From Adiantum capillus-veneris (taxonomy: Eukaryota; Streptophyta; Polypodiopsida; Polypodiales; Pteridaceae): 64,000 nucleotides of DNA. This document shows positions 23,643 to 35,150 of the stretch, piece after piece (positions within the stretch are counted from its first letter, which is position 1; the number at the start of each line of letters is the position of its first letter). A program made the position numbers and the translations under genes. Under the pieces are notes generated by a model, which saw only the letters and a list, made by a program, of their open reading frames with translations, had not been told where the DNA came from and ran no database searches. The stretch covers positions 153,203,057 to 153,267,056 of the forward strand of contig CM043952.1 of assembly GCA_014529385.2 (NCBI GenBank). Reading direction: 5' to 3'.

Positions 23643-23706
<64 letters not shown>

Positions 23707-23740
23707 TTCTCTCTCTCCCTCTCTATCTCTCTCTCATGCT
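23643..23740 (+). repeat. (CT)n microsatellite
   Basis: Mainly pure CT to 23695, then imperfect TCTC to 23735. Confidence 0.95.
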
Positions 23741-23871
23741 CACGCTCATAGTGGGCGTAGCGCTCAGGTCAAGCATGCACAAGAGATAGAGATAGAGAGA
23801 GGAAGAGAGAGCATTGATGTGCATGGCATGATAGACCATCCATCGGGTCCTCGTGTCGAGCACGACCTCTT

Positions 23872-23874
<3 letters not shown>

Positions 23875-23911
<37 letters not shown>
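23875..23911 (+). repeat. (CT)n microsatellite
   Basis: About 17 CT units. Confidence 0.95.
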
Positions 23912-23914
<3 letters not shown>

Positions 23915-24632
23915 CAAGCCACAATGTGAAATAGACAGAGAAGCAACTTATGAACCACCTCTTTAAGGTCTCTTGGGATAGTTTCCTACGACGTTAATAA
24001 TTCTCTTCTTCTTCTTCTCTCTCTCATGCGCAAGACATTATAGGCGAGCGCTAGCGCTCAGTTCTTCTAATTCATCTTGCAAAAAACATTGAAGGAAGCG
24101 TTGGCCTGCTCAAAGCTCGAGCTCAGGTTGAGGACTGCATGCAACAGCTTGCAAGGGAAAACATCACCAGTGCATTACGTAGGACTGAGTCTTCCTTGTT
24201 ATAAGCAAAATTTGCTCATCCTATGCGATTGCGTAGGGCTCAGATCCCCCTTTCATCCTCGGGAGTGAGCATTAAGGAGGGACGGAGAGTGGGAGAACCT
24301 TTTGACATATAACCATTTTTTAATCAAAGGTCCAACAGAGGGAGGCAATTAGACGGCGAGCTGGGAGAGAAAGGTGGCACGTGGTGGGGCAGGAAATAGG
24401 CCAAGGTAGAGCGTGATGCACGGTAGGTAGGGGGCAGGAGCTGGAGATAGAAAGTATTTTTGTTAAGCCTAAAACAACAAGCAGCCTGTGCGCTAGTTGG
24501 TTATAGTAATCTCTTTATGTCCTTTATATCCTTGGTTATAGTTTGGAGTTTTACTCCTCAAGAAAGGCAAGAAGGTGGAGGAATCTATGGAAATTCTACT
24601 CAATAAGAGTTGGAAGCTGCCAGTAGGTAGGG
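23912..24632. other. No recognisable gene; left flank of Copia F
   Basis: No coding similarity or repeat was recognised. The last five bases (24628-24632, TAGGG) are the target duplication of Copia F. Confidence 0.5.
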
Positions 24633-24662
24633 TGTGAGTGCGTGAATGCGGTGTGCATGTGG

Positions 24663-24727
<65 letters not shown>

Positions 24728-24887
24728 ACGGGATATGGGTGGAGTAACCTCTAGAAGTAACTCAGTGTATGAGTTAGGTGCTCCTTATTCTTATCTATAG
24801 AAAGAATAAGAAAGTGTGTATACACAGTGGGCGACTGGACACCGAACATCCAGGCCAGGCAAATTGCGGAGCACCTTTACACCAACA
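24633..24887 (-). repeat. 3' LTR of Copia F, containing (GA)n
   Basis: Begins TGTGAGTGCG and ends ACACCAACA. It is followed by the polypurine tract (plus strand ATCTCCCACTTAAAGG). It contains about 59 bp of GA (24666-24724). Confidence 0.92.
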
Positions 24888-25037
24888 ATCTCCCACTTAA
24901 AGGCGATGTGCTGATAAGTGAGGCCTACTAGCTAAAGTACTAGTATGTACAAGAAATTAGGTGAGAGTCTCTCTCAACCTATGCCCACTGCCTCACTCTG
25001 TCAATCTACATGCAATCGTATCGGCTCTAGTGGTAGG

Positions 25038-25268
25038 CTAGTGTGCACCCACGCTAAAGCCTGCATGTAAATCCCATAGACAACTCTGTATGGTCTGCAA
25101 ATATCCACGAAGCATCATGCTAGTGTCAGTCACCGTACGATTGACTATCCCTACTGCAAATTCTCCCACTGCAGCAGCTGCTAGATCGGGCCTCGACACT
25201 AACAAGCTTAACATGAGACGCCTAAACGCTGATGAAATCTGTACAAACCTGGCTGTACTCGCCTCCAC
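25038..25268 (-). pseudogene. Copia F RT/RNase H boundary fragment
   Basis: The reading SRPDLAAAAVGEFAVGIVNR matches the TRPDIAxAVGVVSRYM segment between RT and RNase H of Copia elements. Upstream RT domains and the downstream RNase H catalytic motifs are not visible. Inactive. Confidence 0.55.
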
Positions 25269-25414
25269 TGTGCTATATCTGCAAACACTGCATCATCAAG
25301 ACTACCCATCACGTATGGATGTGTCAGTTCCAACACTAGGAAACCTACGTCCTCTCACCCATAGGCAAAATTGTGCATCATGGCACCAACTCATCAGCCT
25401 CTAACATGAGTATA

Positions 25415-26250
25415 TCAAAGAACTCCATATCTGTCAGCTATGTCTCTGTCTCTAGGGAGCAGGCCTGCTCTACCTCTGCATGCACAAAGTTTGACAACAC
25501 CTGTCTCACTAGAGCACTGCCGCTCTATCTCTATCTCTACAGAGTCTACTAGCACATCCTGCACAGTCAAATGCTCTGTCTCCTGAGCATGATGGAGATC
25601 ACTAGCAAAAGAGACACGTCTCGTCTCTCGCTCAAAGCATGCCAACAATAAAACTGAGACTACACTGTCTCGAACCTCAGACACATACATAGGATATACC
25701 AGGCCGCTACGGACTCCTCTAACAATCACTAGTGAACCGCAATGCATCTGGAAAGACTGCTCTCTAAGCAGTACCTGACAACCAAAGTCTGCTAACTGTC
25801 TCATTGAGATCAAGCTCTGTCTCAACTGAGGTACGTAGCACACATGTCGTAGTGTGTATGACGCACCACTGGGCAAAGACAAACAGACGTCTCCTACACC
25901 CTCTATGTCAAATTTCAAGCCATCGACTAAGTGCACACAGCCAAGTCTCCGACTAGAAAATGTGCTAAACTACTCACGACATGGTGTGACGTGAAAAACT
26001 GCATTGCTATCTAGTAACCTCTGTGGAGCCTAGTGTGCTATCCATAGACAAATCTGCAAGAGGTACACTCGAAGCAAGCCTGACATCACCGTCCACTGGC
26101 ATAGACTACCACTGGAACTGCCTCTCTAACATGTGTCAAAGCCGTATCTGCATCTCGCATACATCTCCGTTGTTATCCCATAAGTCTGAAACAACGACGC
26201 CTAATGTGCCATGTGTGACCACAGTGCCAACAACGCAAGTATCGGCAACA
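25415..26250 (-). pseudogene. Copia F nucleocapsid, protease and GAG-pre-integrase remnant
   Basis: An intact knuckle CWHCGHTWHIRRRC (CX2CX4HX4C) lies at 26232-26191. Downstream near 26000 the protease site reads LLDSNAVFHVTP, where Copia proteases have DSGA, so the glycine after the catalytic D-S is changed. The frame at 25936-25415 follows with VHLVDGLKFDIEGVGDV and the pre-integrase YVPQLRQSLISMRQL. The HHCC and integrase core that should follow are absent. Confidence 0.7.
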
Positions 26251-26592
26251 TCTAGACCTTCGTTTCTCATGAGCCATCACTGTAGACTCAATAGTGTCAC
26301 ACATCATGCCAATGCATACGCATCAAAAAGTGGGAGATCACCCGACCACTGTGCTAATCAAGCATAAACTAACCAGTAGCTCAATAGTGAAAACTTGTAA
26401 CCTGCATGGTGTAGTCTCATGCTCGGAATATGCGTCGATGTGAGAACATGAAGCAAAATCAAAGGAAACCTGTAACCACTACGAGCATACCATAAATGCA
26501 CTCCTGCGAGAGTGGATACAAGAACACTAAACCTGTGTCCAAGTGTCAAAGTGAGAGTAAATACTCGGATCACTGTCGAAGTAGGAATATAT

Positions 26593-27363
26593 TGTTAGGA
26601 AATAAGATGTAGCTAAATAGATAATTGAGTAGATTACTTAATGGAGAAAACAGATTTACATACACGAGATTATAGAGTAGAGAGAGACAGAGTACACAAG
26701 ATATACGTGGTTCACCCAATGTGGGCTACGTCCACGGGAAAGCAGCGACTCAATGGCTTTAGTACTTCAAAACAAGAAGTAGTTTACAAAGGGATTATAC
26801 CCTTAATGGAGCTCCCGCCTTGCTTCACTCTCACCACCTCACACTCACCTTGTTGCATCAACTTCACACTATGAAATATGTGTAAAAATGGCCTCCTTTA
26901 ATAGGCCAAAAGGGCTACTCTCTCTCATGAGAGGGAGCCATGTGTAGTCGCCCTTGTGTACATAAGTCCAAATCGGACCCTTCAATCCGCCCATGTGTGG
27001 CTGCCCTTGAGAAGACAAGTCCGCTTTTGAATTCGGCCACCGGCCATTGACTTCCGACCACCGGCCACTGGCCATTGACTACCGGCCACCGGCCAACCGA
27101 CCGGTTGTTTTTTGACCACTTTTCGGCCGCCGTCCGGCCATAATATTCCGGCAAAAAGAAATATTCTGGCGAGGGAAAAAAAGTCTCGGGGGCTTCCGTC
27201 CCCGAGGCCCCTAAAGTTGCCCCTGATGTTTGGCCGTAAAAATTTTGGTTTCCAGCGAGTGATTTTCCTTCACGCACGATGGCTTCTCCTCATAATGGGG
27301 GCCTTACAAATGTGCGCTTTTACCACAAAAGATTACAAGGTAAATCAGGCTCCATACTTAACA
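26593..27363 (-). repeat. 3' LTR of Copia E
   Basis: 771 bp, TGTTAG...CTTAACA. Relative to the other LTR it has extra copies of an ACCGGCCA-rich segment (27045-27095), which accounts for most of the length difference. Confidence 0.92.
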
Positions 27364-27423
27364 ATCTCCCACTTGGAGACTGATCTTAAAACCAAACCTA
27401 TGGCTGCTTTCCATCCTGGCTTC

Positions 27424-29116
27424 TTATCCTTGAATGCCGATTGAAGATGAGCAAAAGCTCAACTTCTCCTTGTTGACCACCTTTGTAAACATGTCTGCAG
27501 GATTTTCACTTGTATGCACCTTTTCTACCTTTAGTTGTCCCTCTTCCAAAAGAGTGCGTATGAAGTGATATCTCACCTCAATGTGCTTTGTCCTTGAATG
27601 AAAGGCTGAGTTCTTCGCAAGATGGATAGCGCTTTGGCTATCATTGTACAAGACACAATTGTTTTGTTTGAATCCAACCTCTTCTAAGAATCTGTGAAGC
27701 CACAGAATTTCTTCGCTTGCCTCCGTCATTGCTACATACTCTGCTTCCGTGGTAGAAAGTGAAACCACTTTCTGCAGCTTTGAAGCCCAGCTTACTGCTG
27801 TGCCTCCAACCGTGAACACATATCCAGTAGTGCTCCTTCGAGTATCTTTGTCACCTGCCATATCTGCATCAGCATACCCTTCTAGAAAAATATCAGTTCC
27901 TCCAAAATACAAAGCATTTGTTGTTGTCCCTTTTAGATACCTAAGTATCCACTTCACAGCTTGCCAGTGCTCTTTACCTGGGTTGTCCATGAACCTACTT
28001 ACAACTCCCACTACATGTGCAATGTCTGGCCTTGTCCAGACCATAGCATATATGAGAGAACCTACCGCTGCAGCATATGGAACTTTAGACATATAGGCTA
28101 TCTCCTCTTGTGTCTTTGAGCACATATCCTTCGTTAATTTAAAGTGACCAGCCAAAGGTGTAGAAACTGGTTTTGCAGTTTGCATTGCAAGCCTTTCTAG
28201 TACCTTCTTGATTATTTTTCATTGAAAAAGATTTAGACAGCTCCTCTTTTAGGTCTTTGATGTCCTGCATGTTAGCACTTGCAATCAACATGTCATCAAC
28301 GTACAACATTAGGATGATGAATTTTCCGTCTCCCAAATTCTTCGTGTAGACGTAGTGATTCGAGTTGCATCTTGTGAATCCATGATCCAACATCCATCGA
28401 TCAAACTTCAAGTACCATTGTCTTGATGCTTGCTTTAAACCATACAAGCTCTTCTTTAATCTGCAAACCATTTTCTCTTTACCTTTTACTTCATATCCCT
28501 TTGGTTGAAGCATGTAGATTTCCTCCTCTAAGTCACCATGAGGGAATGTCGTATTTACATCCATTTGCTCGAGATTTAAATCATGAGCAGCCACAAGGCT
28601 TAAGACAAGCCTGATTGAGTTCATTTTTACAATAGGAGAAAATATTTCATTGAAGTCAGTACCTTTCTTTTGAGAAAACCCTTTTACCACAAGCCTAGAC
28701 TTGTACATTTTCTTCCCACCTTCTTCTTCCTTCAGCTTGTACACCCATTTGTTTTGAAGTGCCCGCTTACCTTTAGGCAACTCAACCAACTCCCATGTTT
28801 GGTTGCGATGTAGTGAGTCCATCTCCACTTGCATGCTCTTCGTCCTTTCTTCTTTGGATTCATGTTGCATAGCTTCTTCGTATGATTCTGGCTCTCCAGA
28901 ATCTGAGATCAAGAGATGGTTGAAGAAAGGAACAAACCTTTCTGGAGGTCTACTTGCTTTTGTAGAGCTTCGGGGAATAGGTTGAGGCTCCTCATTTGGT
29001 TGACGTTGTTGCACATTGTCACCGTTTGCAGTCCTTGAGTCTTCACCGTCCTCAAGCTCCATGTACTCATCACCTGTTTCTTTTGTTTTTTTTCTTTCCA
29101 AGTAATCTTTGTACAT
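27424..29116 (-). pseudogene. Copia E reverse transcriptase and RNase H
   Basis: The frame 29116-28139 carries MEMDSLHRNQTWELVELPKG-like RT start sequence, YKSRLVVKGFSQKKG, and the catalytic LYVDDMLIAS. A frameshift near 28185 moves the rest to the 28185-27424 frame. That frame has VPYAAAVGSLIYAMVWTRPD, GYADADMAGD, STTEAEYVAMTEA and NDSQSAIHLA, ending at a natural stop. Catalytic motifs are kept but the frame is broken. Confidence 0.88.
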
Positions 29117-29245
29117 ATTTTGTTCGTTAAAAATTACATCCCTACTCCTTAAGATTTTACCATCTTCAGGATTCTATAGGCGATACCCAAAGTCACCTTC
29201 TCCATAGCCAATGAAGAAACACTTTTTGGACTTTGCATGTAGCTT

Positions 29246-30411
29246 TTATCTTAGGCTTCTATCTATGTGCATGAAAGCCTCACACCCAAACACTTTGAGA
29301 AATGCATAATTCACCGGTTTACCTGTCCATGCCTCTTCTGGAACTCCCCCATCCAATGCCGTTGAGGGTGACCGATTGATTAAGTACACAAACGTACTTA
29401 CAGCTTCTGCCCAAAGCTCAAGTGGTAGGCCAGCATGTAGCCGCATGCCTCGTGCTCGCTCCATGATTGTTCTGTTCATCCTTTCCGAAATCCCATTTTG
29501 TTGAGGTGTCCTTGGGGTTGTTCTTTGCCTCCGAATGCCATTACTAGCACAAAAGCTTGGCTGCAATATTCACCTCCATTTTCGGATCTGAGGCATTTAA
29601 CCTTGGTACCTGTTTCATTCTCCACAAAGGCTTTCCACCTTTGAAATATGGAAAATACATCAGACTTATTCTTCATGACATAAACCCATGTTTTTTTAGT
29701 CACATCATCTATGAATGTTACATAGTACAATGAGCCACCAAGTGATGGTGTACTTGCAGGACCCCAAACATCCGAATGAACCAACTCAAGTTTTTTTATT
29801 TTTTCTTTCATTTCCTGATTTTTGAAATTTCACCCTCTTTTTTTTACCATAAACACAATCTTCACAGAACTCTAAGTCCACTTCTTTCAAACCTGGTAGA
29901 AGCTTCTTTGTTTGAAGGATTTGCATTCCTTTGGCACTCATATGCGCAAGCCGGTAGTGCCACACCGCACTGTCAACTTCTGTAGTTGCTGCACAAGCTG
30001 AAGGTTGCGTGCTAACAGTACACGAGTAAAGTGTACCGACCTTTTCTCCTTTGGCAACCACCAAAGATCCCTTTGAGATCTTCCACCGTTTGTTTCCGAA
30101 TGCAATGTTGTAACCTTCATCGTCCAATGTCCTGTAGAGATCAAATTTTTGCGAAGAGAAGGAACATGCCTAACATCTTTAAGCTTCCATTCATTTCCAT
30201 TAGCAGTTTTGACAGAAACTGTACCTTTGCCAACAATCTCACAAGCTTCATCATCTCCCAAGTATACATACCCAAAATTACCTTTGGTGTAGTCTTGGAA
30301 ATGTTGCTTGTGTGGTGTCGCATGGAATGAAGCCTCGGAATCTACTATCCAGGAATTAAACACATTGTCTAATGAGAGAATTAGAGCATCTTGCTCTACT
30401 TTACCTGCCAC
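29246..30411 (-). pseudogene. Copia E protease, GAG-pre-integrase and integrase
   Basis: The protease reads SWIVDSEASFHATP, with glutamate in place of the glycine of DSGA, so cleavage activity is probably lost. Pre-integrase VWHYRLAHMSAKGMQ and FCEDCVYGKK (HHCC) follow, then the integrase core LVHSDVWGPA, FIDDVTKKTWVY and NGISERMNRTIMERARGM. The domain is spread over four overlapping frames (breaks near 30130, 29810 and 29560). Confidence 0.85.
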
Positions 30412-31212
30412 ATTGGCCTCCGATGTTGGCTTGTTGTCTTGAGACTCTGTCTCTTTCTTCTTCTTGGACCAGCAATCCTTCTTGACATGGCCCTTCTTGC
30501 CGCAGTTCCAACATTCAAGAACTCACTTTGTGCGTGACTTGCTCCGCCTTGAGCGATCATGACCCTTTTGGTGTTTGAACCTTTCCTTAGGCCTTCCTCT
30601 TGTTTCCACTGATAGTGCAGCACTTGATGATTCTCCTATACTTCTCCTTCATATTTCCTCTCTTAGGAGAACGCCCACAACATCATCAAACTTAAGAGTA
30701 TTTGTACCAGAGATAGAATTACTTACAGTCATCACAAGGCTGTCCCAACTATCCGGTAGAGATGATAGTATAAGGAGAGCTCACACTTCATCATCAAAAT
30801 TGATTTTCACCGATCGAAGTTGACTTATGTTTGTGTTAAAGTCATTTAGGTGTTCTGCAACTGAACCATTCTCTGCCATCTTTAGATTGAACAAGCGCTT
30901 CATAAGAAATACCTTATTGGATGCCGATGGTTTCTCGTAGAAGTCGTCAAGTGACTTCATCAAGTCCTCCGTGGTCTTCATCTCCGAAACATTGAAGGCC
31001 ATCGTTGACGCCAAGCTTAACCGGATTGTTCTCAGGGCCTTTCGATCAAGGACAATCCATGCTTCATCTGCCATCGTTGCGGGCTTCTTTGCAAGAATGC
31101 CTAGTGGCAAATAGAGGTCCTTTTAGTAGAGATAGTCTTCAATCTGCATCTTCCAATGTTGGTAGTTTTTGCCGTTGAACTTCTCAATCTTGAGCTTCCC
31201 TTCCTCCGCCAT
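30412..31212 (-). pseudogene. Copia E gag and nucleocapsid
   Basis: The ATG at 31212 opens MAEEGKLKIEKFNGKNYQHW, typical of Copia gag. A TAA at 31123-31125 interrupts it after 29 codons. The frame resumes with LMKRLFNLKMAENGSVAEHL, and further stops lie near 30780 and 30660. The knuckle CWNCGKKGHVKKDC is intact at 30513-30472. It would coat the element RNA in particles; it is not translatable as one protein. Confidence 0.83.
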
Positions 31213-31285
31213 AACTCCCACTCAATTCAAGGAATCCTTTCCTTGAGATAATTTAGCTACGAGCAAACCTTGCTCTGATACCAGT

Positions 31286-32027
31286 TGTTAGAAAATAAGA
31301 CGTAGCTAAATAGATAATTGAGTAGATTACTTAATGGAGAGAGACAGATTTACATACACGAGATTATAGAGATAGAGAGAGATAGAGAGAGAGAGAGTAC
31401 ACATGATATACGTGGTTCACCCAATGTGGGCTACGTCCACGGGAATGCAGCGACTCAATGGCTTTAGTACTTCAAAACAAGAAGTAGTTTACAAAGGGAT
31501 TATACCCTTAATGGAGCTCCCGCCTTGCTTCACTCTCACCACCTCACACTCACCTTGTTGCATCAACTTCACACTATGAAATGTGTGTAGAAATGGCCTC
31601 CTTTTATAGGCCAAAAGAACTGCCCTCTCTCATGAGAGGGAGCCATGTGTAGCCGCCCTTGTGTAAATAAGTCCAAATCGGATCCTTCAATCCGTCCATG
31701 TGTGGCCGCCCTTGAGAAGACAAGTCCGCTTTTGAATTCGGCCACCGGCCACCGGCCAACCGACCGGTTGTTTTCCGACCACTTTCCGGTCGCCGTCCGG
31801 CCATAATATTCCGGCAAAAATGAATATTCCGGCGAGGGAAAAAAAAGTCTCGAGGGCTTCCGCCCCCGAGGCCCCTAAAGTTGCCCCTGATGTTTGGCCG
31901 TGAAAATTTTGGTTTCCGGCGAGTGATTTTCCTTCACGCACGATGGCTTCTCCTCATAATGGGGGCCTTACAAATGTGCGCTTTTACCACAAAAGATTAC
32001 AAGGTAAATCAGGCTCCATACTTAACA
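31286..32027 (-). repeat. 5' LTR of Copia E
   Basis: 742 bp. It starts 2 bp from the primer site. It has a short GA run at 31371-31397 that is much reduced in the other LTR. Confidence 0.92.
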
Positions 32028-32032
32028 TATAT

Positions 32033-33213
32033 CGACCACTGGACAAGATGGCATAGCACTGCAAACTTTTATGGCAAGAAGACGGGGAAAAACGGACAGA
32101 GTTTCCTTTGTAAAATGAGCCAAAACCGCAAGCCAAGAAATTGCAGATAACTGCCATAGTGGGAGTTAACTCGACCACTAAACCATCAGGGAGTAAACTG
32201 CAAATACACATAAACCATGGCAAGAATCTGAAAAAAAATCTTGCAAAGTTTCACTGAAAACTGAGCAAAAACTCAAGTATAATCTTTACCATAAACCATA
32301 ACACTACTCAATGCCAATGAATAGAAATGACAAAATGGCTCCACATTTCACATATAATCGCAATCCGCACTCAACGTACATCAACGGAGTGACCGTGCAT
32401 AAGCAAGCACCAAAAGACTTGCAATCCAGAAGCTTGATCAATGCAAAAACAATGCTCTCAAGAGAGCTCACCGGCACTTGAAAGTGCTTGCCAAAATGCA
32501 TGTACAATAGGCATCAACCATGTGCCATCACCATATGCGAACCATTCGCAAAGACCATGAATCTAAGCACAAAATCGTTGCCAAAGTATCCTGTGAAAAC
32601 CTGTGAAAAAAGCTCAACCTATGTGCTCCAAAACTGTCTCTCTCAAGAGACGGCTTCGATGGTATGTAACGCCTCCGTTATTATTTGCCCAAATCTACCA
32701 AAAACCCTCAAACCACAAGTTGTGCACAAAATGAAATTGCATCTTCAGCTCAAAATTTATACACCTAACTTCGAGCACCTGCCGTGCTTCCAAAAGTGCA
32801 TCAAACTCGCACACTATGCGAAAATAAAAAACCTACAATTTATGTATACTGTTGGTCTGAGCTGAATATCAGCAAAACGATGAGGAATTTGCAAAAAGTT
32901 TCTTTTGAAAAGTTGTAAACCACGTCGAAACGGATTGGCATTCTATAAGGAGAAAAATGAATCTAAAAACACTATTGTTGCACACACACTGTTTTTAGGG
33001 CAACACCTTCACTTACACACAATCTTCCACACTCCTTCCTGAGCTTCCACAAGAGCATACATCACTCTCGACTGAGCTCACAAGCTCCCATTGCATTCTC
33101 ACAAAGCTTTCAAGCTTTCTTGATTTCTCCACCGTCGAGAGCGAGCGAGCAATCACCTCGGAGGTCTAGAAGCCGTCGTGCTCTCCGCAATGATCATGCG
33201 CTCTGATACCAAT
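32033..33213 (-). other. 5' leader of Copia F
   Basis: This is the part of F between its 5' LTR and the E insertion. It has no convincing coding sequence, and the open frame 32488-32865 on the plus strand is antisense. The primer site is at about 33200-33211 (GCTCTGATACCA). Confidence 0.7.
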
Positions 33214-33240
33214 TGTGAGTGCGCGAATGCGGTGCACATG

Positions 33241-33294
<54 letters not shown>

Positions 33295-33468
33295 ACGAGA
33301 TGTGGGTGGAGCAATCTCTAGAGGTAACTCGGTGTATGAGGAGTGAGATGCTCCTTATTCTTATCTATAGAAAGAATAAAGGTGTGTATACACAATGGGC
33401 GACCAGACACTGAACATCCAGGGTGGGCAAAAGGCGGGGGCAAAAGGCGGAGCGCCTTTATCCCAACA
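33214..33468 (-). repeat. 5' LTR of Copia F, containing (GA)n
   Basis: 255 bp, with about 50 bp of GA (33243-33292), shorter than in the sister LTR. A GGCAAAAGGCGG segment is duplicated at 33425-33451. Confidence 0.92.
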
Positions 33469-33559
33469 TAGGGGAGTAGAGATTGTTTAATTAAAATCGA
33501 TTAAGCAAAAGATTCCCCTATTCTCTCTCTTTCCTCACTTCACCCTCCTCCCCTTCTAC

Positions 33560-33758
33560 CTTTTGCCCACTGTGTCTCCCTCCGCTCCCCTATTTCGTCT
33601 AGCATACAAAGCAAATGCACGACACCTTTCTCCAACAAAGCTTGAATAGCAACCTCATGGATTCTTTCATGAATGCTAGTGTCTTGCTTAAGGCCACAGG
33701 CTTTGAAGGTGAGAAAAGCATAGATGATTGTATCTAGAGAAAGGCCTTCCCTTAGCAT
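33560..33758 (-). pseudogene. PPR gene fragment
   Basis: The reading MLREGLSLDTIIYAF, FKACGLKQDTSIHERIHE and ALLEKGVV is the L/S-type PPR pattern seen in fern PPR genes (SPDTITYAFxLKACG). It is cut off after one repeat. It does not continue into 33759-33963 in the same frame, although the minus-strand GVKPCKGKWPLCKVNQAS there could be a related piece. Confidence 0.6.
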
Positions 33759-33784
33759 CTGTGTAGCCCCGAAAATGTGTGTGT

Positions 33785-33796
<12 letters not shown>

Positions 33797-33856
<60 letters not shown>
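33797..33856 (+). repeat. (GC)n(GA)n microsatellite
   Basis: A short GTGC and GCGC start runs into about 30 GA units. Confidence 0.96.
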
Positions 33857-33861
<5 letters not shown>

Positions 33862-34273
33862 CTTATGAAAACAGGCCTGCATAGATGCCTGATTCACCTT
33901 GCACAGAGGCCATTTGCCTTTGCATGGCTTCACTCCAGCACGTAGGCCCTTCACTAGCGACATACCATAGGCTTTGCAATGAAAGCATCGAGACCTGCGG
34001 CCAATTCTGTGTTGCTTTGCATGCTTAAACTACCAGCTCCTACTCTCTTTGAAACCTCACATAAGTGAACATTATTAAACCCGCTATTAAAAAAAAATTC
34101 ACCAGTCATTCCCCTCCTTCAACTTCACAAAAATTTCACATGAGTAAACATATGTGTGTGTGATCAAGGCTAGAAAAATACATATTTCCTAACCGAAGAA
34201 AATAAGGGCAAACTTGATTCTCTCGGTTTTTAGGCCAAAATTGAGACTGTTGGCACGTGGTGTGCCGCCATGC

Positions 34274-34275
<2 letters not shown>

Positions 34276-34332
<57 letters not shown>
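34276..34332 (+). repeat. (GA)n microsatellite
   Basis: About 28 GA units. Confidence 0.97.
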
Positions 34333-34334
<2 letters not shown>

Positions 34335-34539
34335 GGGGTCTCTACACAGATTCTCCTCTTTCAATTTTTTAAAAACCATGCAGACATGCTCGCTAGCAAA
34401 TAAAAAAGTTACCTATTAACTATTATATATGGGACCTCCTCTATTCTCGTTATGTACGCTCATTAGGTGGAGCTATTTAATATATTTTTCACGCTTGTTA
34501 TACTTTGCTCATTAGAGAGGGGGGGATCTAAAGCGTGTT

Positions 34540-34568
34540 TGAATAGAGAGAGATAGAAAGGAGTTGGA

Positions 34569-34627
<59 letters not shown>

Positions 34628-34628
34628 A

Positions 34629-34707
<79 letters not shown>

Positions 34708-34778
34708 ATGGAGGGAGAGGGATAGAGATAGATAAAAGAGGTAGAGAAAGAGAATTGGAAAAATAGAAGGAAATATGG

Positions 34779-34832
<54 letters not shown>

Positions 34833-35019
34833 GGAGGGAGAGGGAAAGAGGAATGGCAGGATAGAGAGAGAGGAGAGGAGAGAGACAGGAATGGAGGGAG
34901 AGGGATAGAGAGAGAGACAGAGAGGAAAAGAGGGAGAGAGCTATAGAGAGAGGGAGAGAGGTATTGAGAGATAAAAGAGGTAGACAAAGAGACTTGGAGC
35001 GAGGTAGATAGTGAAGAGG

Positions 35020-35097
<78 letters not shown>

Positions 35098-35150
35098 CAA
35101 AATGAAGGGAGATGGATAGAGAGAGATAGAGAAATGGAGGGAGAGGGTAA
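34540..35150 (+). repeat. Long purine-rich tract with (GA)n and (TA)n blocks
   Basis: Nearly every base outside two AT blocks (34630-34666 and 35023-35071) is A or G. The order (GA)n, (AT)n, (GA)n, GGAATGGAGGGAGAGGGATAG-like sequence recurs, so the tract looks like a duplicated compound microsatellite. Open frames on the minus strand are artefacts. Confidence 0.95.

Larger units (their letters stand above)
26593..32027 (-). mobile_element. Complete Ty1/copia element 'E' nested in Copia F
   Basis: LTRs at 26593-27363 and 31286-32027, and TATAT at both 26588-26592 and 32028-32032. The primer site GCTCTGATACCA (plus sense) is at 31272-31283. The polypurine tract follows the left LTR (ATCTCCCACTTGGAG). 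Coding regions on the minus strand run gag to RNase H from right to left. Many stops are present, so it is inactive. It inserted after F was in place. Confidence 0.93.
24633..33468 (-). mobile_element. Ty1/copia element 'F', internally deleted, containing nested Copia E
   Basis: LTRs of 255 bp each (24633-24887 and 33214-33468) and TAGGG at both 24628-24632 and 33469-33473 define a complete insertion. The minus-strand primer site is at about 33200-33211. Without the nested E (26593-32027) F is about 3.4 kb. That is too short for a full Copia: integrase and nearly all RT are missing between the protease region and the RNase H fragment. F is therefore a non-autonomous or dead derivative. Confidence 0.92.
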
